Shown piece after piece: positions 34,766 to 43,990 of a stretch of DNA of 64,000 nt. The position numbers and the translations under genes are program-made. Numbering within the stretch: position 1 is the stretch's first letter; every line of letters begins with the position of its first letter. The notes beneath the pieces were generated by a model. It worked only from the letters and a program-made list of their open reading frames with translations. It was not told where the DNA came from and made no database searches. The stretch comes from Comamonas resistens (GTDB lineage Bacteria; Pseudomonadota; Gammaproteobacteria; Burkholderiales; Burkholderiaceae_C), in assembly GCF_030064165.1 (NCBI RefSeq), contig NZ_CP125947.1:2852001-2916000 (forward strand). The letters are read 5' to 3'.

Positions 34766-34906
34766 GTGTTGCACGAAAGCTCGCTTCAAAGTGTCATGCT
34801 GATGAAAGCAGGCCAGCTCATCAACTGGCCTGCACAAGTGTACCGGCACTGTACTGATTTTAGCAATTAGCATGAGATCCACAAAACGTAACGCTTCAAG
34901 GCCCTC
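34766..34906. promoter_or_regulatory. MocR/LysE divergent promoter with inverted and direct repeats
   Basis: 8-bp inverted repeat CAGGCCAG (34809-34816) / CTGGCCTG (34825-34832), followed by a TGTAC direct repeat with 11-base period (34839-34843 and 34850-34854). MocR regulators often bind direct repeats next to a dyad, so this is the likely operator. Confidence 0.6.
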
Positions 34907-35524
34907 ATGTCTTACCTGCCTGATTCCGCTGCCTTCATCCTGCCATTGGCCATGTTTGCCTTTGTCAGCTCCGTCACACCCGGCCCCAACAATGTGATGC
35001 TCACAGCCTCCGGGGCCACCTTCGGCTATCGACGCAGCATTCCCCACATGCTGGGCATCTGCCTGGGCGTGGTGGTGATGGTGTTGCTGATCGGCGCCGG
35101 CCTGGGCAAGCTGTTCGAGGCCGAGCCGCGCATCTACACCCTGCTCAAATATGTGGGTGCGGCCTATCTGATCTGGCTGGCCTGGAAGATTGCCAAGGCT
35201 GGCGGCGTCGACCAGGGCCAGTCAGGCAACCGTCCGTTCAGCTTCTGGCAGGCCGCCGCTTTCCAGTGGGTCAACCCCAAGGCCTGGATCATGGCCGTGG
35301 GCGTGGTCGCCACCTATACCCCCCGCGAGGGCTTCTTCATGAACCTGCTGCTGTCCGCCCTGGTGCTGGGTCTGGTCAACTATCCCAGCATCAGTGTCTG
35401 GACCCTGTTTGGCAGCACCGTGGGCCGCGCACTGCGCACGCCCCAGGCCTTGCGCACCTTCAATGGCGTCATGGCTGCCCTGCTTCTGCTGTCGCTGGCG
35501 CCGATCTTCATGGAGCATGTCTAA
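34907..35524 (+). CDS. LysE/RhtB family amino acid exporter
   Basis: 205 residues with about six transmembrane helices. The family signature is FVSSVTPGPNNVMLTASGATFGYRRSIPHMLGI, and the helix-4 segment is FQWVNPKAWIMAVGVV. LysE/RhtB proteins export lysine, homoserine, threonine or related compounds. The divergent MocR regulator suggests induction by an amino acid or a PLP-related signal. The substrate is not determinable. Confidence 0.92.
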   Translation: MSYLPDSAAFILPLAMFAFVSSVTPGPNNVMLTASGATFGYRRSIPHMLGICLGVVVMVLLIGAGLGKLFEAEPRIYTLLKYVGAAYLIWLAWKIAKAGGVDQGQSGNRPFSFWQAAAFQWVNPKAWIMAVGVVATYTPREGFFMNLLLSALVLGLVNYPSISVWTLFGSTVGRALRTPQALRTFNGVMAALLLLSLAPIFMEHV

Positions 35525-35533
35525 ACTCGGGCC

Positions 35534-36043
35534 ATGCAGCACGCCATACGCCCACTGACCGAATCCGACCTTTGCAGCTATCGCGCCCTGCGCCTGCAGG
35601 CACTGAGGGAATGCCCCGCAGCCTTCGGTGCCTCGCCCGCCAGCGAACAGGCACTCAGCGATGCACAGATACTGGGCCGCTTTGCAGGCGCTGCCGGACA
35701 GATCATGTGGGGTAGTTTCGACGATATTGGCAGGCTCTGCGCCACCCTGGGCCTGTACCGCGATCTGGGAGAAAAGACGGCGCACAAAGGCCATCTCTTT
35801 GCCATGTATGTGGCGGAGCAGGCCCGCGGCCAAGGCCTGGCCCGTCGCCTGCTGGAGGCGGCCATCGAGCATGGCCGATCGCTGAACTTGCGGCAATTGA
35901 TGCTGGGCTGCAATGCCAGCAATACTGGCGCGCTACGCCTGTATGAGCAAGCCGGCTTTCGCCCATATGGGCTGGAGCCCGCCGCTCTGCATGTGGACGG
36001 TCGGTTTTTCGACGAGGTGTTGATGGTGCTTGAGCTGGGCTAG
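35534..36043 (+). CDS. GNAT family N-acetyltransferase
   Basis: 169 residues with the full GNAT core: IRPLTESDLCSYRALRLQAL, the central strand KGHLFAMYVAEQARGQGLARRLLEAAIEHG (acetyl-CoA loop ARGQGLA) and the terminal NTGALRLYEQAGFRPYG. Its target is unknown. It starts 10 bases after the LysE-type gene and is probably co-transcribed, so modification of an amino acid or analogue exported by that protein is conceivable. Confidence 0.9.
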   Translation: MQHAIRPLTESDLCSYRALRLQALRECPAAFGASPASEQALSDAQILGRFAGAAGQIMWGSFDDIGRLCATLGLYRDLGEKTAHKGHLFAMYVAEQARGQGLARRLLEAAIEHGRSLNLRQLMLGCNASNTGALRLYEQAGFRPYGLEPAALHVDGRFFDEVLMVLELG

Positions 36044-36094
36044 CCCCGGCTCCGCTTCACACCATTCAGCGGCCCACGCCAAGACGCTCCTGGC

Positions 36095-37150
36095 TCAACC
36101 TGCCTGCAGCGCAATGACTTGCTCGGCCAGCCGGGCAATGGCCTCGTCCGAAAGATCATCGGCTTCCAGCACCTGGCGCTGCGGCCACTGCACAAAATGG
36201 TTGGACTGCGAGCGCTCGTAATGTGGGTCGTAATGGCGCAGCATCAGCTCCTCAAATAGCGGGGAAAGCTCCCTGGCTCTCGCCCATTGCTGCCAGCGGC
36301 CTATGGTTTCCTTGCCTTGCAGCTCCTTGAGCCAGCCCAGCTTGGTGGCCAGCGCTTCGGGGTCATCGCCCAGATAGGCATAGTCGCGCAGAAGATAGGA
36401 CAGGCGTGCGGCCGTGGTCGCACGTACCTCGATGACAGGGGCCTTGTGCAGATGCTGCACCAGTACCAGCGGCAGGCCCACGCGGCCGATCTTGGCGCTC
36501 TCTCCTTCCAGATAGACGGGCTGCGATAGGTCGAATTTTTCCAGCTGGTCGGCCAGCAATGTCTCGAAACGCTTCTGACTGGGCTGCTCAATGCCTGGCA
36601 AGCCGCCCAGCAAAGAGCCTTTGTGGTTGGCATAGCCCTCCAGGTCCAGCACCTGCTCGCCGCGTTCGGCCAGCGCGTGCAGCACGCGGGTCTTGGCCGA
36701 ACCTGTGGCACCGCAGAGCACGCGCATCTGCAGCTGAGGCACCAGGGTTTCCAGCTTTTCGATCACATGGCCGCGAAAGGCCTTGTAACCGCCAGCCAGC
36801 TGCTGCGCGTCCCAGCCCACCAGGCGCAGCCAGGTCACCATGGAGCCGCTGCGCAGGCCGCCGCGCCAGCAGTAAACCAAGGGCTTCCAGTTGGCGGGCT
36901 TGTCGGCAAAGGTTTCGCGCAGATGGCGCGCCAGATTGGCCGAGACATAGGCCGCGCCCAGGCGCTTGGCCTCGAAAGGACTGACCTGCTTGTAGATGGT
37001 GCCGATCTCGGCCCGCTCTTCGTTGCTGAGCACCGGGCAATTGATGGCACCGGGAATATGGTCGAGTTCGAACTCGGCGGGCGAGCGGGCATCGATCAGG
37101 GCATCGAACTGGTGACGTTCAGGAACACGAACGGGCTGGCGGTGGGACAC
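36095..37150 (-). CDS. mnmH: tRNA 2-selenouridine synthase (MnmH/SelU)
   Basis: 351 residues. The N-terminal rhodanese domain (DARSPAEFELDHIPGAINCPV) has catalytic Cys94 in LVYCWRGGLRSGSM. A P-loop domain follows (GATGSAKT, 147-154), then LEGESAKIGRVGLP. The enzyme replaces sulfur by selenium in mnm5s2U34 of tRNA-Lys, -Glu and -Gln via a geranylated intermediate, using selenophosphate from SelD at 4.2 kb. Its tRNA-Gln(UUG) substrate class is encoded in this window at 11.8 kb. The gene stands alone, 31 kb from the selBCD genes. Confidence 0.95.
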   Translation of the reverse strand: MSHRQPVRVPERHQFDALIDARSPAEFELDHIPGAINCPVLSNEERAEIGTIYKQVSPFEAKRLGAAYVSANLARHLRETFADKPANWKPLVYCWRGGLRSGSMVTWLRLVGWDAQQLAGGYKAFRGHVIEKLETLVPQLQMRVLCGATGSAKTRVLHALAERGEQVLDLEGYANHKGSLLGGLPGIEQPSQKRFETLLADQLEKFDLSQPVYLEGESAKIGRVGLPLVLVQHLHKAPVIEVRATTAARLSYLLRDYAYLGDDPEALATKLGWLKELQGKETIGRWQQWARARELSPLFEELMLRHYDPHYERSQSNHFVQWPQRQVLEADDLSDEAIARLAEQVIALQAG

Positions 37151-37544
37151 GGCAAACTATCCATGGCTGCGCCCATGGCCGCCTCGCAATCGTTGGCAGC
37201 CGGGCGATGACAGACGGTCGGGCGCAAGCAATGATCTCTGGCGATCTGGCTCGAAGCTCGGCGACATGAAAAACCCGCCACCCCATCAAAACAAGAGCGC
37301 AGCGGGCCACGAAGCAAGGGCGTGGATCGAGCCTCGATACGCACAACGGCCGCGCAATCTGCGCAGATTCGTCATTCCTTGAAAGTCGGTATTTTCGCAG
37401 ATAGTGCCGAGTCCATCGGCCTCGCCCCCCAAAACCGCACAGGGCGCAGCTGCTTGCACAACTGCGCCCTGTTAGTTCAGAGAAATTTGCCTCCAGCCCT
37501 TGTGTATCAAGCGCGGCAAGCTATCAAATCAGAGATTCTCGGCT
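37151..37544. other. Gene-free spacer with terminator hairpin and palindromic repeat
   Basis: About 390 bases without a gene. It contains a perfect 11-bp hairpin ACAGGGCGCAG (37439-37449) / CTGCGCCCTGT (37462-37472), a plausible terminator for the symporter gene on the minus strand. A copy of the CTCCAGC...CAAGCGC...AGCTATC element lies at about 37490-37527. The mnmH promoter must lie near 37160-37260. Confidence 0.55.
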
Positions 37545-38900
37545 CTAGCGATCTTGCTCCTTGCGGGCAAAGTATTCTCGCGTGAGCTTCACGATCACGG
37601 GCGAGAGCAGCAGCAGCGAGATCAAATTGGGAATCGCCATCAGCGCGTTCAGCGTATCGGCGACCAGCCAGGCAAAGTCCAGCGTGGCCACGGCACCTAC
37701 AAAGGCGCTGATGGTCCAGAAGATACGAAAAGGCTTTTCGCAGACCGTGCCGACCAGATAGGTCCAACACTTTTCGCCGTAATAGGCCCAGCCCAGGATG
37801 GTGGTGAAGGCAAACACGGACAGCGAGACGGCCAGCACATATTTGCCCACGCCGGGCATGGCGGCTTCAAAGCTCTGAGTGGACAACACGGCACCCGTGG
37901 CACCCGAGCTCCAGACACCGCTGACCACAATGGCCAAGCCTGTCATGGTGCAGACGATGATGGTGTCGATGAAAGTGCCCATCATGCCCACCAGACCCGA
38001 GAACACGGGGTCGCGCGTGGCGCCTGCAGCCTGGGCAATACCGGCTGTTCCCAGCCCGGCTTCGTTCGAGAAGATGCCACGCGCCACGCCCATGCGGATG
38101 GCCATCAGCACCGTGGAGCCCAGGAAACCGCCTGTCGCTGCCGTGGGGTTGAAGGCCTGCTCGAAGATCAGCGCAAACGCCGCTGGTATGCGGTCGAAGT
38201 ACACGCCCAGCACATAAAGCACGCAGATCACATAGGTCACGCACATGGCGGGCACCAGCTTTTCCGCCACGGCGCCGATGCGGGTGATACCACCCAGCAC
38301 CACGGCACCGGTCAGCACGGCCAGACCTACGCCTGTCACCCAGTTTTCCAGGCCGAAAGCCGTGTGCAACGCCGAAGCAATACCATTGGACTGCACCATG
38401 GAGCCGATGCCGAAACCGGCCAGGCCGCCAAACAGCGCAAACAGCGTACCCAGCCATTTCCACTTGCTGCCCAGACCGTTCTTGATGGCGTACATGGGGC
38501 CGCCGACCCATTGGCCGTGGTCGTTCTTTTCACGGTACCTCACTGCCAGCACCACTTCACCGTACTTGGTGGCCATGCCCAGCAGCGCCGTCATCCACAT
38601 CCAGAACAGCGCGCCCGGGCCGCCCACGGCAATGGCCGTGGCCACACCGGCGATATTGCCCGTACCCACGGTGGCCGACAGCGCCGTCATCAGCGCTGCA
38701 TAGGGCGTGATGTCGCCATCAGCCTTGTCGCCAGGGCGGCGACTGCGCCAGATCATGCGAAAGCCATGCACGATATTGCGCAGCGGCATGAAGCCCAGGC
38801 GAATCTGCAGATAAAAACCCGTGCCGAGAATCAGCACGATCATGGGAACGCCCCAAACAATGTCGTTGAGGGTTTTGAAGAGTTGGGTTAACCAGTCCAT
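37545..38900 (-). CDS. Sodium:alanine symporter (AGCS family)
   Basis: 451 residues with about 10-11 transmembrane helices. AGCS signatures are [65 protein letters not shown] and the central [20 protein letters not shown]. It imports alanine or glycine with Na+. It is a single gene with its own promoter region upstream (38901-39199). Confidence 0.95.
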   Translation of the reverse strand: MDWLTQLFKTLNDIVWGVPMIVLILGTGFYLQIRLGFMPLRNIVHGFRMIWRSRRPGDKADGDITPYAALMTALSATVGTGNIAGVATAIAVGGPGALFWMWMTALLGMATKYGEVVLAVRYREKNDHGQWVGGPMYAIKNGLGSKWKWLGTLFALFGGLAGFGIGSMVQSNGIASALHTAFGLENWVTGVGLAVLTGAVVLGGITRIGAVAEKLVPAMCVTYVICVLYVLGVYFDRIPAAFALIFEQAFNPTAATGGFLGSTVLMAIRMGVARGIFSNEAGLGTAGIAQAAGATRDPVFSGLVGMMGTFIDTIIVCTMTGLAIVVSGVWSSGATGAVLSTQSFEAAMPGVGKYVLAVSLSVFAFTTILGWAYYGEKCWTYLVGTVCEKPFRIFWTISAFVGAVATLDFAWLVADTLNALMAIPNLISLLLLSPVIVKLTREYFARKEQDR

Positions 38901-39199
38901 CGAATGTCGTCAGCCGCCTCCCGTCCGGGCCTGCGGTCCCTTGAATGGCAACAGTCCAGAACATGTCTTTCACCCATGAGCTTGGCCAGCACGGCCGCCG
39001 AGATAGACCGGGTAAGTCTGTGGCGCGCCGCACATTTCCTGTTTACCTGTTGGTAAAGCGCCTAACTTTAATGCAGCCAGCAGCCGCTTTCAGGCTTCAG
39101 AGGCCTGTTCTTGCAATTCCCCCGTGAATTCCCCAAGCCGGCAAGCGGCCAGAGTCAGGACAGGCGTGACGGCAGTGCCCATGCCCTGCCCAGAAAGCT
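38901..39199. other. Promoter region of the alanine symporter
   Basis: 299 bases without a gene between the symporter start and the protease stop. A 6-bp dyad TTTACC (39042-39047) / GGTAAA (39052-39057) lies about 145 bases upstream of the symporter start and could be an operator. Nothing else is recognisable. Confidence 0.4.
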
Positions 39200-39739
39200 C
39201 TATTTGCGTGAACGCAGCAGCATTTCATCGCCGCTCATCTGCACATCGAAGTGACGCAGAAAATTCTGTCCCAGCAGCGCATCGTCGCTGTCATCGCCGG
39301 TATAGCCCGTGCCCACTCGCACATCGCGTACCACCAGGCTGGCCACGCGCACCTCATCGGCCACCACGATGCGACCATCGCGCTCGCCATTGGCCGTACG
39401 AAAGCGGGTTTTCTCGCCCCCCTCCAGCCCTGCCTTGGCCGCCAGTTCATCGGTCACGCTGACGGACGAGGCCCCGGTATCGACCAGAAAAGTCACTGCC
39501 TGACCATTGACATAGCCTTTCGCGCGAAAGTGGCCATCCACGCCGCGCTCTATGCGTACGCTGCCATCGGCCTGCACCTTGGCCTGGGCAGGCTTGAGGA
39601 AATGCTGCATAGCCAGATACATCAGCCCCATCACCACCAGCCAGAACAGCAAAAACATCATGGTGCTGCGCCGCGCCACCGATTGCGGTGTGGGTTCGGA
39701 AGAGGAAGTCTTGGGTGGAGGCGTGGCGTTCAGGCGCAT
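39200..39739 (-). CDS. Membrane-anchored retropepsin-like aspartic protease (TIGR02281-like)
   Basis: About 179 residues from ATG 39739. A cytoplasmic Pro/Ser-rich N terminus leads to one transmembrane helix (MMFLLFWLVVMGLMYLAM). Outside is a single-domain clan-AA aspartic protease: GHFRAKGYVNGQAVTFLVDTGASSVSV with the catalytic DTGA, and ALLGQNFLRHFDVQM as the family's second signature. Retropepsin-type enzymes act as dimers; the substrate is unknown. The start is unsure: in-frame ATGs at 39799 and 39796 would add a Leu-rich stretch, and no ribosome site decides. Confidence 0.85.
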   Translation of the reverse strand: MRLNATPPPKTSSSEPTPQSVARRSTMMFLLFWLVVMGLMYLAMQHFLKPAQAKVQADGSVRIERGVDGHFRAKGYVNGQAVTFLVDTGASSVSVTDELAAKAGLEGGEKTRFRTANGERDGRIVVADEVRVASLVVRDVRVGTGYTGDDSDDALLGQNFLRHFDVQMSGDEMLLRSRK

Positions 39740-39862
39740 GGGCAGATCAGGCAAAGAGTGACCGGAGCATTTTGCCAAGTTCAGGGCCAGGGTCATCATC
39801 AATCTGCACCCAGCCTTCTTTGCATCTGCGCGTACATTGCAGGCTGTCTGCATTTATCCACG

Positions 39863-39937
39863 GCTTGCGCAAACTAGATTCAGGCCAGAGCTTCGCCTCA
39901 GAGCAGCAATCCTTGGCGCATCCTAGTTTGCGCAAGC
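39863..39937. repeat. ~75-bp long-palindrome element, copy 2
   Basis: Ends are a perfect 15-bp inverted repeat: GCTTGCGCAAACTAG (39863-39877) and CTAGTTTGCGCAAGC (39923-39937). The interior (TTCAGG..GAGCTTCGCCTCA, then CCTTGGCG.ATCCT) matches copy 1 at 17288-17361. It lies 24 bases before the DsbA-like gene start. Confidence 0.8.
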
Positions 39938-39961
39938 CCTATCCCATATCTTTAGCGCACC

Positions 39962-40744
39962 ATGAACAACAACGCCCTCCCTCCACTGGTTCTGCACTAT
40001 GTCTTCGACCCCTTGTGCGGCTGGTGCTATGCCGCTGCGCCCTTGGTCAAGGCAGCGCGCAGCGTGCCCGGTGTCACCGTGCAGTGGCACGCGGGCGGCA
40101 TGCTCACAGGCCCTCACACCCGCACCATCACCGCCGACTGGCGTGAAAAAGTCATGGCCAGCGACCAGCGCATTGCGGAGATGACGGGCCAGCCCTTTGG
40201 CGACGCCTACTTCAACGGCCTGCTGAACGACATCGGTGCCCCGCTAGACTCCGAGCCTCCCACCACTGCTCTGTTGGCTGCCGAGGCGCTGAACGGCCAG
40301 GGCCTGGAAATGCTGGCTGCCGAGCAAAAAGCCCATTACGTCGCTGGCCGTCGCATCAGCGATCCCGCCGTACTGCGCGAACTGGCTGTCAGCATCGGCC
40401 TGGACGCTGCGGCCTACGACACCGCCTACGCAGAGCAAAGCGGCGCGGCAACCCAGAAACATATCGCCGAAAGCCGTCAGTGGCTGAACATGCTGCAGGG
40501 CCAGGGCTTCCCCACCCTGGGCCTGGAGTTCGACCACCCCGAGCAGCCCGGCCAGCGCGCCATCCAGCGTATCGATCTTGGCGAATGGCTGGGCGACGTG
40601 GATGGCTGGCAGCAGCAGTTGGCCGACTGGGCCGAGCAGGTAGCCGACCTCAAGCAGCAAGTGAGCGCCGATAGCGCACCTGATAGCGCACCCAATGGCG
40701 ACCCAAGCTGCGGCCCCGACGGCTGCGAACTGCCCCAGCGCTAA
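39962..40744 (+). CDS. DsbA-family thioredoxin-fold protein with CGWC motif
   Basis: 260 residues and no signal peptide, so cytoplasmic. VFDPLCGWCYAAAPLV places the active-site CGWC at 19-22, near the N terminus as in the DsbA/FrnE-like group; the helical insertion and cis-Pro region GFPTLGLEF follow. The C-terminal tail carries an extra Cys pair (SCGPDGCELPQR) after an Asp/Ala/Ser-rich linker, which might interact with the active site. The redox partner is unknown. It is a single gene, preceded by the long-palindrome element and followed by a hairpin. Confidence 0.85.
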   Translation: MNNNALPPLVLHYVFDPLCGWCYAAAPLVKAARSVPGVTVQWHAGGMLTGPHTRTITADWREKVMASDQRIAEMTGQPFGDAYFNGLLNDIGAPLDSEPPTTALLAAEALNGQGLEMLAAEQKAHYVAGRRISDPAVLRELAVSIGLDAAAYDTAYAEQSGAATQKHIAESRQWLNMLQGQGFPTLGLEFDHPEQPGQRAIQRIDLGEWLGDVDGWQQQLADWAEQVADLKQQVSADSAPDSAPNGDPSCGPDGCELPQR

Positions 40745-40762
40745 GACGCGACGACTCCAAAA

Positions 40763-40794
40763 ACAAGAACAGCCCTGGTAAGGGCTGTTCTTGT
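40763..40794. terminator. Hairpin terminator between DsbA-like gene and icd
   Basis: Perfect 14-bp inverted repeat ACAAGAACAGCCCT (40763-40776) / AGGGCTGTTCTTGT (40781-40794) with loop GGTA. It is placed 18 bases after the DsbA-like stop; the T run is short. Confidence 0.75.
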
Positions 40795-40797
40795 CGA

Positions 40798-40925
40798 GCG
40801 AGTCCCAAGCCAGAGACACCAGGCAAGCGCCGCCTCGCGGTGGGGGCGCCTAGCCGAGGGTGTCGTCCCCCTTAGGGGCGCCCGGCCAGGGGAAGGCGCA
40901 GGGCCGCCTAGGCAAGCGCCTCGGG
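40798..40925. repeat. GC-rich intergenic repeat-like block
   Basis: Very GC-rich, partly self-complementary block (TAGCCGAGGG, CCCCCTTAGGGGCGCCCGG, CCTAGGCAAGCGCCTCGGGGG) between convergent genes. It shares word content with the block at 43383-43447. It looks like a dispersed element of the genome rather than coding sequence. Confidence 0.5.
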
Positions 40926-40935
40926 GGTAGACAAA

Positions 40936-42198
<1,263 letters not shown>

Positions 42199-42415
42199 GT
42201 ATACGAATCTCCTGAATCATGAATTTGTATGCAGCGGCATGACCGCCTGCGCTGCGTCCATTCTGTCACCAATGGGTACAGAATTTTTCCGGGAAAGCGG
42301 CAAAAGTCGGTCAACGGGGCGACAGGCCCGCCGTTAGATAAGCGTGATGCGGAAGGTCTGCATCGCATTTCAACCTGACCACTGGCTTTACCGCTTTTTT
42401 AGGAAATTGGCACAC

Positions 42416-42685
42416 ATGAAAAAACTACTCGCTGTCCTGATTGCTGGTTCCTTCGCTGCGGGCGCTTTCGCCCAGGCAGCTTCCACCCCCGCGCCTGCAA
42501 CTCCTGCGGCGCCTGCCGCCACCGCTCCTGCAGCAACTGCCCCGGCAGCACCAGCAGCCGCTGCAGCAGCTCCCGCCGCCAAGGAGACCAAGGCCAAGCA
42601 CCACACCGCCAAGAAGCACACCAAGCATTCCGCCAAGAAAGCGGAAAAGGCCGAGAAGCCCGCCGCAGAAAAGCCTGCCATGTAA
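42416..42685 (+). CDS. Small exported Ala/Pro-rich protein with Lys/His-rich tail
   Basis: 89 residues from ATG 42416 (AGGAAA ribosome site). A signal peptide (KKLLAVLIAGSFAAGAFAQ) is followed by an Ala/Pro low-complexity region (about 22-58) and a strongly basic end (KETKAKHHTAKKHTKHSAKKAEKAEKP). This resembles acid-shock (Asr-like) or histone-H1-like tails. No folded domain is expected. It is followed by a terminator, so monocistronic. Function unknown. Confidence 0.75.
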   Translation: MKKLLAVLIAGSFAAGAFAQAASTPAPATPAAPAATAPAATAPAAPAAAAAAPAAKETKAKHHTAKKHTKHSAKKAEKAEKPAAEKPAM

Positions 42686-42728
42686 TTTGCAGCGCCTGCA
42701 CTTCGGTGCGGGCCTGTGAACCATCTGA

Positions 42729-42762
42729 AAAACCCGCAGCGGCTTGGCCCTGCGGGTTTTTT
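42729..42762 (+). terminator. Terminator after the Ala/Pro-rich gene
   Basis: AAAACCCGCA (42729-42738) pairs with TGCGGGTTTT (42751-42760), with T6 at the end, 44 bases after the stop codon. Confidence 0.88.
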
Positions 42763-42878
42763 GATGCCTGACAATGAGGGCGACTCTACCCGATTCAGCC
42801 GTTGTTCAGTTATCTGCATTAGGCTTGCAGCTTTCCCCTTTCTCTTCTTTTTGCCCAGCACTTCCCTTCGCCACGCTT

Positions 42879-43382
42879 ATGAAGTCTTTCGCTCTGTTCG
42901 CCGCCCCGGGGCGCGCCATTTTCTCCATGCGCTCGCTGCTGCTGGCCGCCGCCGTGGCCGCCGGACTTGCGCAAGTGCCGGCCATGGCGCAAGGTGCCGC
43001 GCCGCAGATGAACCTGTCCCGCACCGACCTGACGGCAGGCATGTTCCGCCTTGATGTCCAACTGGCCCAGACGCCGCAACAGCGCGAGATCGGCCTGATG
43101 TTCCGCAAGGAAATGCCCCAGCAGGAAGGCATGCTCTTTGTCTTTGAGACACCAGGTGTGCAGTGCTTCTGGATGCGCAACACCTTGCTGCCGCTGACCG
43201 CAGCCTTTGTGGCCGACGACGGCACCATCGTGAATCTGGCGGACATGAAACCCCAGTCCGATGACTCGCACTGCTCGGCCAGGCCCGTGCGCTATGTGCT
43301 GGAGATGAACCAGGGCTGGTTTGCCAAGCGCGGCATCAAGGCCGGGGCCAAGCTGGGCGGAAAGATTTTTAGTACCCCCTGA
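42879..43382 (+). CDS. Exported DUF192 family protein
   Basis: 167 residues from ATG 42879. A signal peptide (SLLLAAAVAAGLAQVPAMAQ) precedes a DUF192 domain: VQLAQTPQQREIGLMFRKEMPQQEGMLFVFETPG, CFWMRNTLLPLTAAFVADDGTIVNLADM and YVLEMNQGWFAKRGIKAGAKL. The family is widespread in bacteria and archaea and its role is unknown. A monocistronic unit. Confidence 0.9.
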   Translation: MKSFALFAAPGRAIFSMRSLLLAAAVAAGLAQVPAMAQGAAPQMNLSRTDLTAGMFRLDVQLAQTPQQREIGLMFRKEMPQQEGMLFVFETPGVQCFWMRNTLLPLTAAFVADDGTIVNLADMKPQSDDSHCSARPVRYVLEMNQGWFAKRGIKAGAKLGGKIFSTP

Positions 43383-43447
43383 GCCGCTGCGCGGCTTCCC
43401 CCACGGGGGACGGGGGCGGCCCTTGCTGGCCGTCCCTAGCCTAGGCC
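43383..43447. repeat. GC-rich intergenic repeat-like block
   Basis: Starts with GAGCCGCTGCGCGGCTTCCC, including the palindrome AGCCGC...GCGGCT, then CCCCCACGGGGG, and ends CCTAGCCTAGGCC. It follows the DUF192 stop directly and may act as a transcript-end hairpin. Related in style to 40798-40925. Confidence 0.5.
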
Positions 43448-43512
43448 ACGCCCATTTCATGCGCTCTGGATGACTCCTGCATCCAGGCAACTTGCTGCCA
43501 TAATCGGCGCCC

Positions 43513-43887
43513 ATGCATATGCTTCGCTCATCGTTTTGGCTCTCCAGGCTGGTTCTCGCCTGGTTTGTCTTGACCATGGGCGTATCCATTGCCGCACCTT
43601 TCGTGCAGCCTCAGTCGCTGGAGCTGGTCTGCTCGGCCAGCGGTGAAATCAAATGGGTGCAGGTCGGCGCCGATACGGATAGCAGCCCAGATGCGATGGG
43701 CACATCCCATCACCACATCGATTGCGCGCTATGCCTTTCGGTCACTGCGCCGCCGCCTTTGTTCCTGCTGGACCTGAACAGCTCCCAGCAATCGCTTTCC
43801 TATGCGCTACGGCCCGTGCCAGCCGCGCATATCGCCTCCGTCACGCGGGCGCCGCTGCCGGCGCGCGGGCCACCTTTCTTCTCCTGA
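43513..43887 (+). CDS. DUF2946 family small secreted or membrane protein
   Basis: 124 residues. A hydrophobic N terminus (WLSRLVLAWFVLTMGVSIAAP) precedes LELVCSASGEIKWVQV and the family motif HHHIDCALCLSVTAPP, then ALRPVPAAHIAS and an ending ARGPPFFS typical of DUF2946. His/Cys spacing suggests metal contact, and the family is often found beside TonB-dependent metal receptors, as here. It is probably the first gene of the receptor-PepSY group, 103 bases before the receptor start. Confidence 0.82.
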   Translation: MHMLRSSFWLSRLVLAWFVLTMGVSIAAPFVQPQSLELVCSASGEIKWVQVGADTDSSPDAMGTSHHHIDCALCLSVTAPPPLFLLDLNSSQQSLSYALRPVPAAHIASVTRAPLPARGPPFFS

Positions 43888-43990
43888 TCGTTTTCTCTTA
43901 AGCATCGGTCCGGCGATCCGCTGGATGCTGACTGCTGCCCATTCCCGGCGCTGTGTTCCAAAGCAGCCTGCGCCCGCTCAGGAGTTTTCC

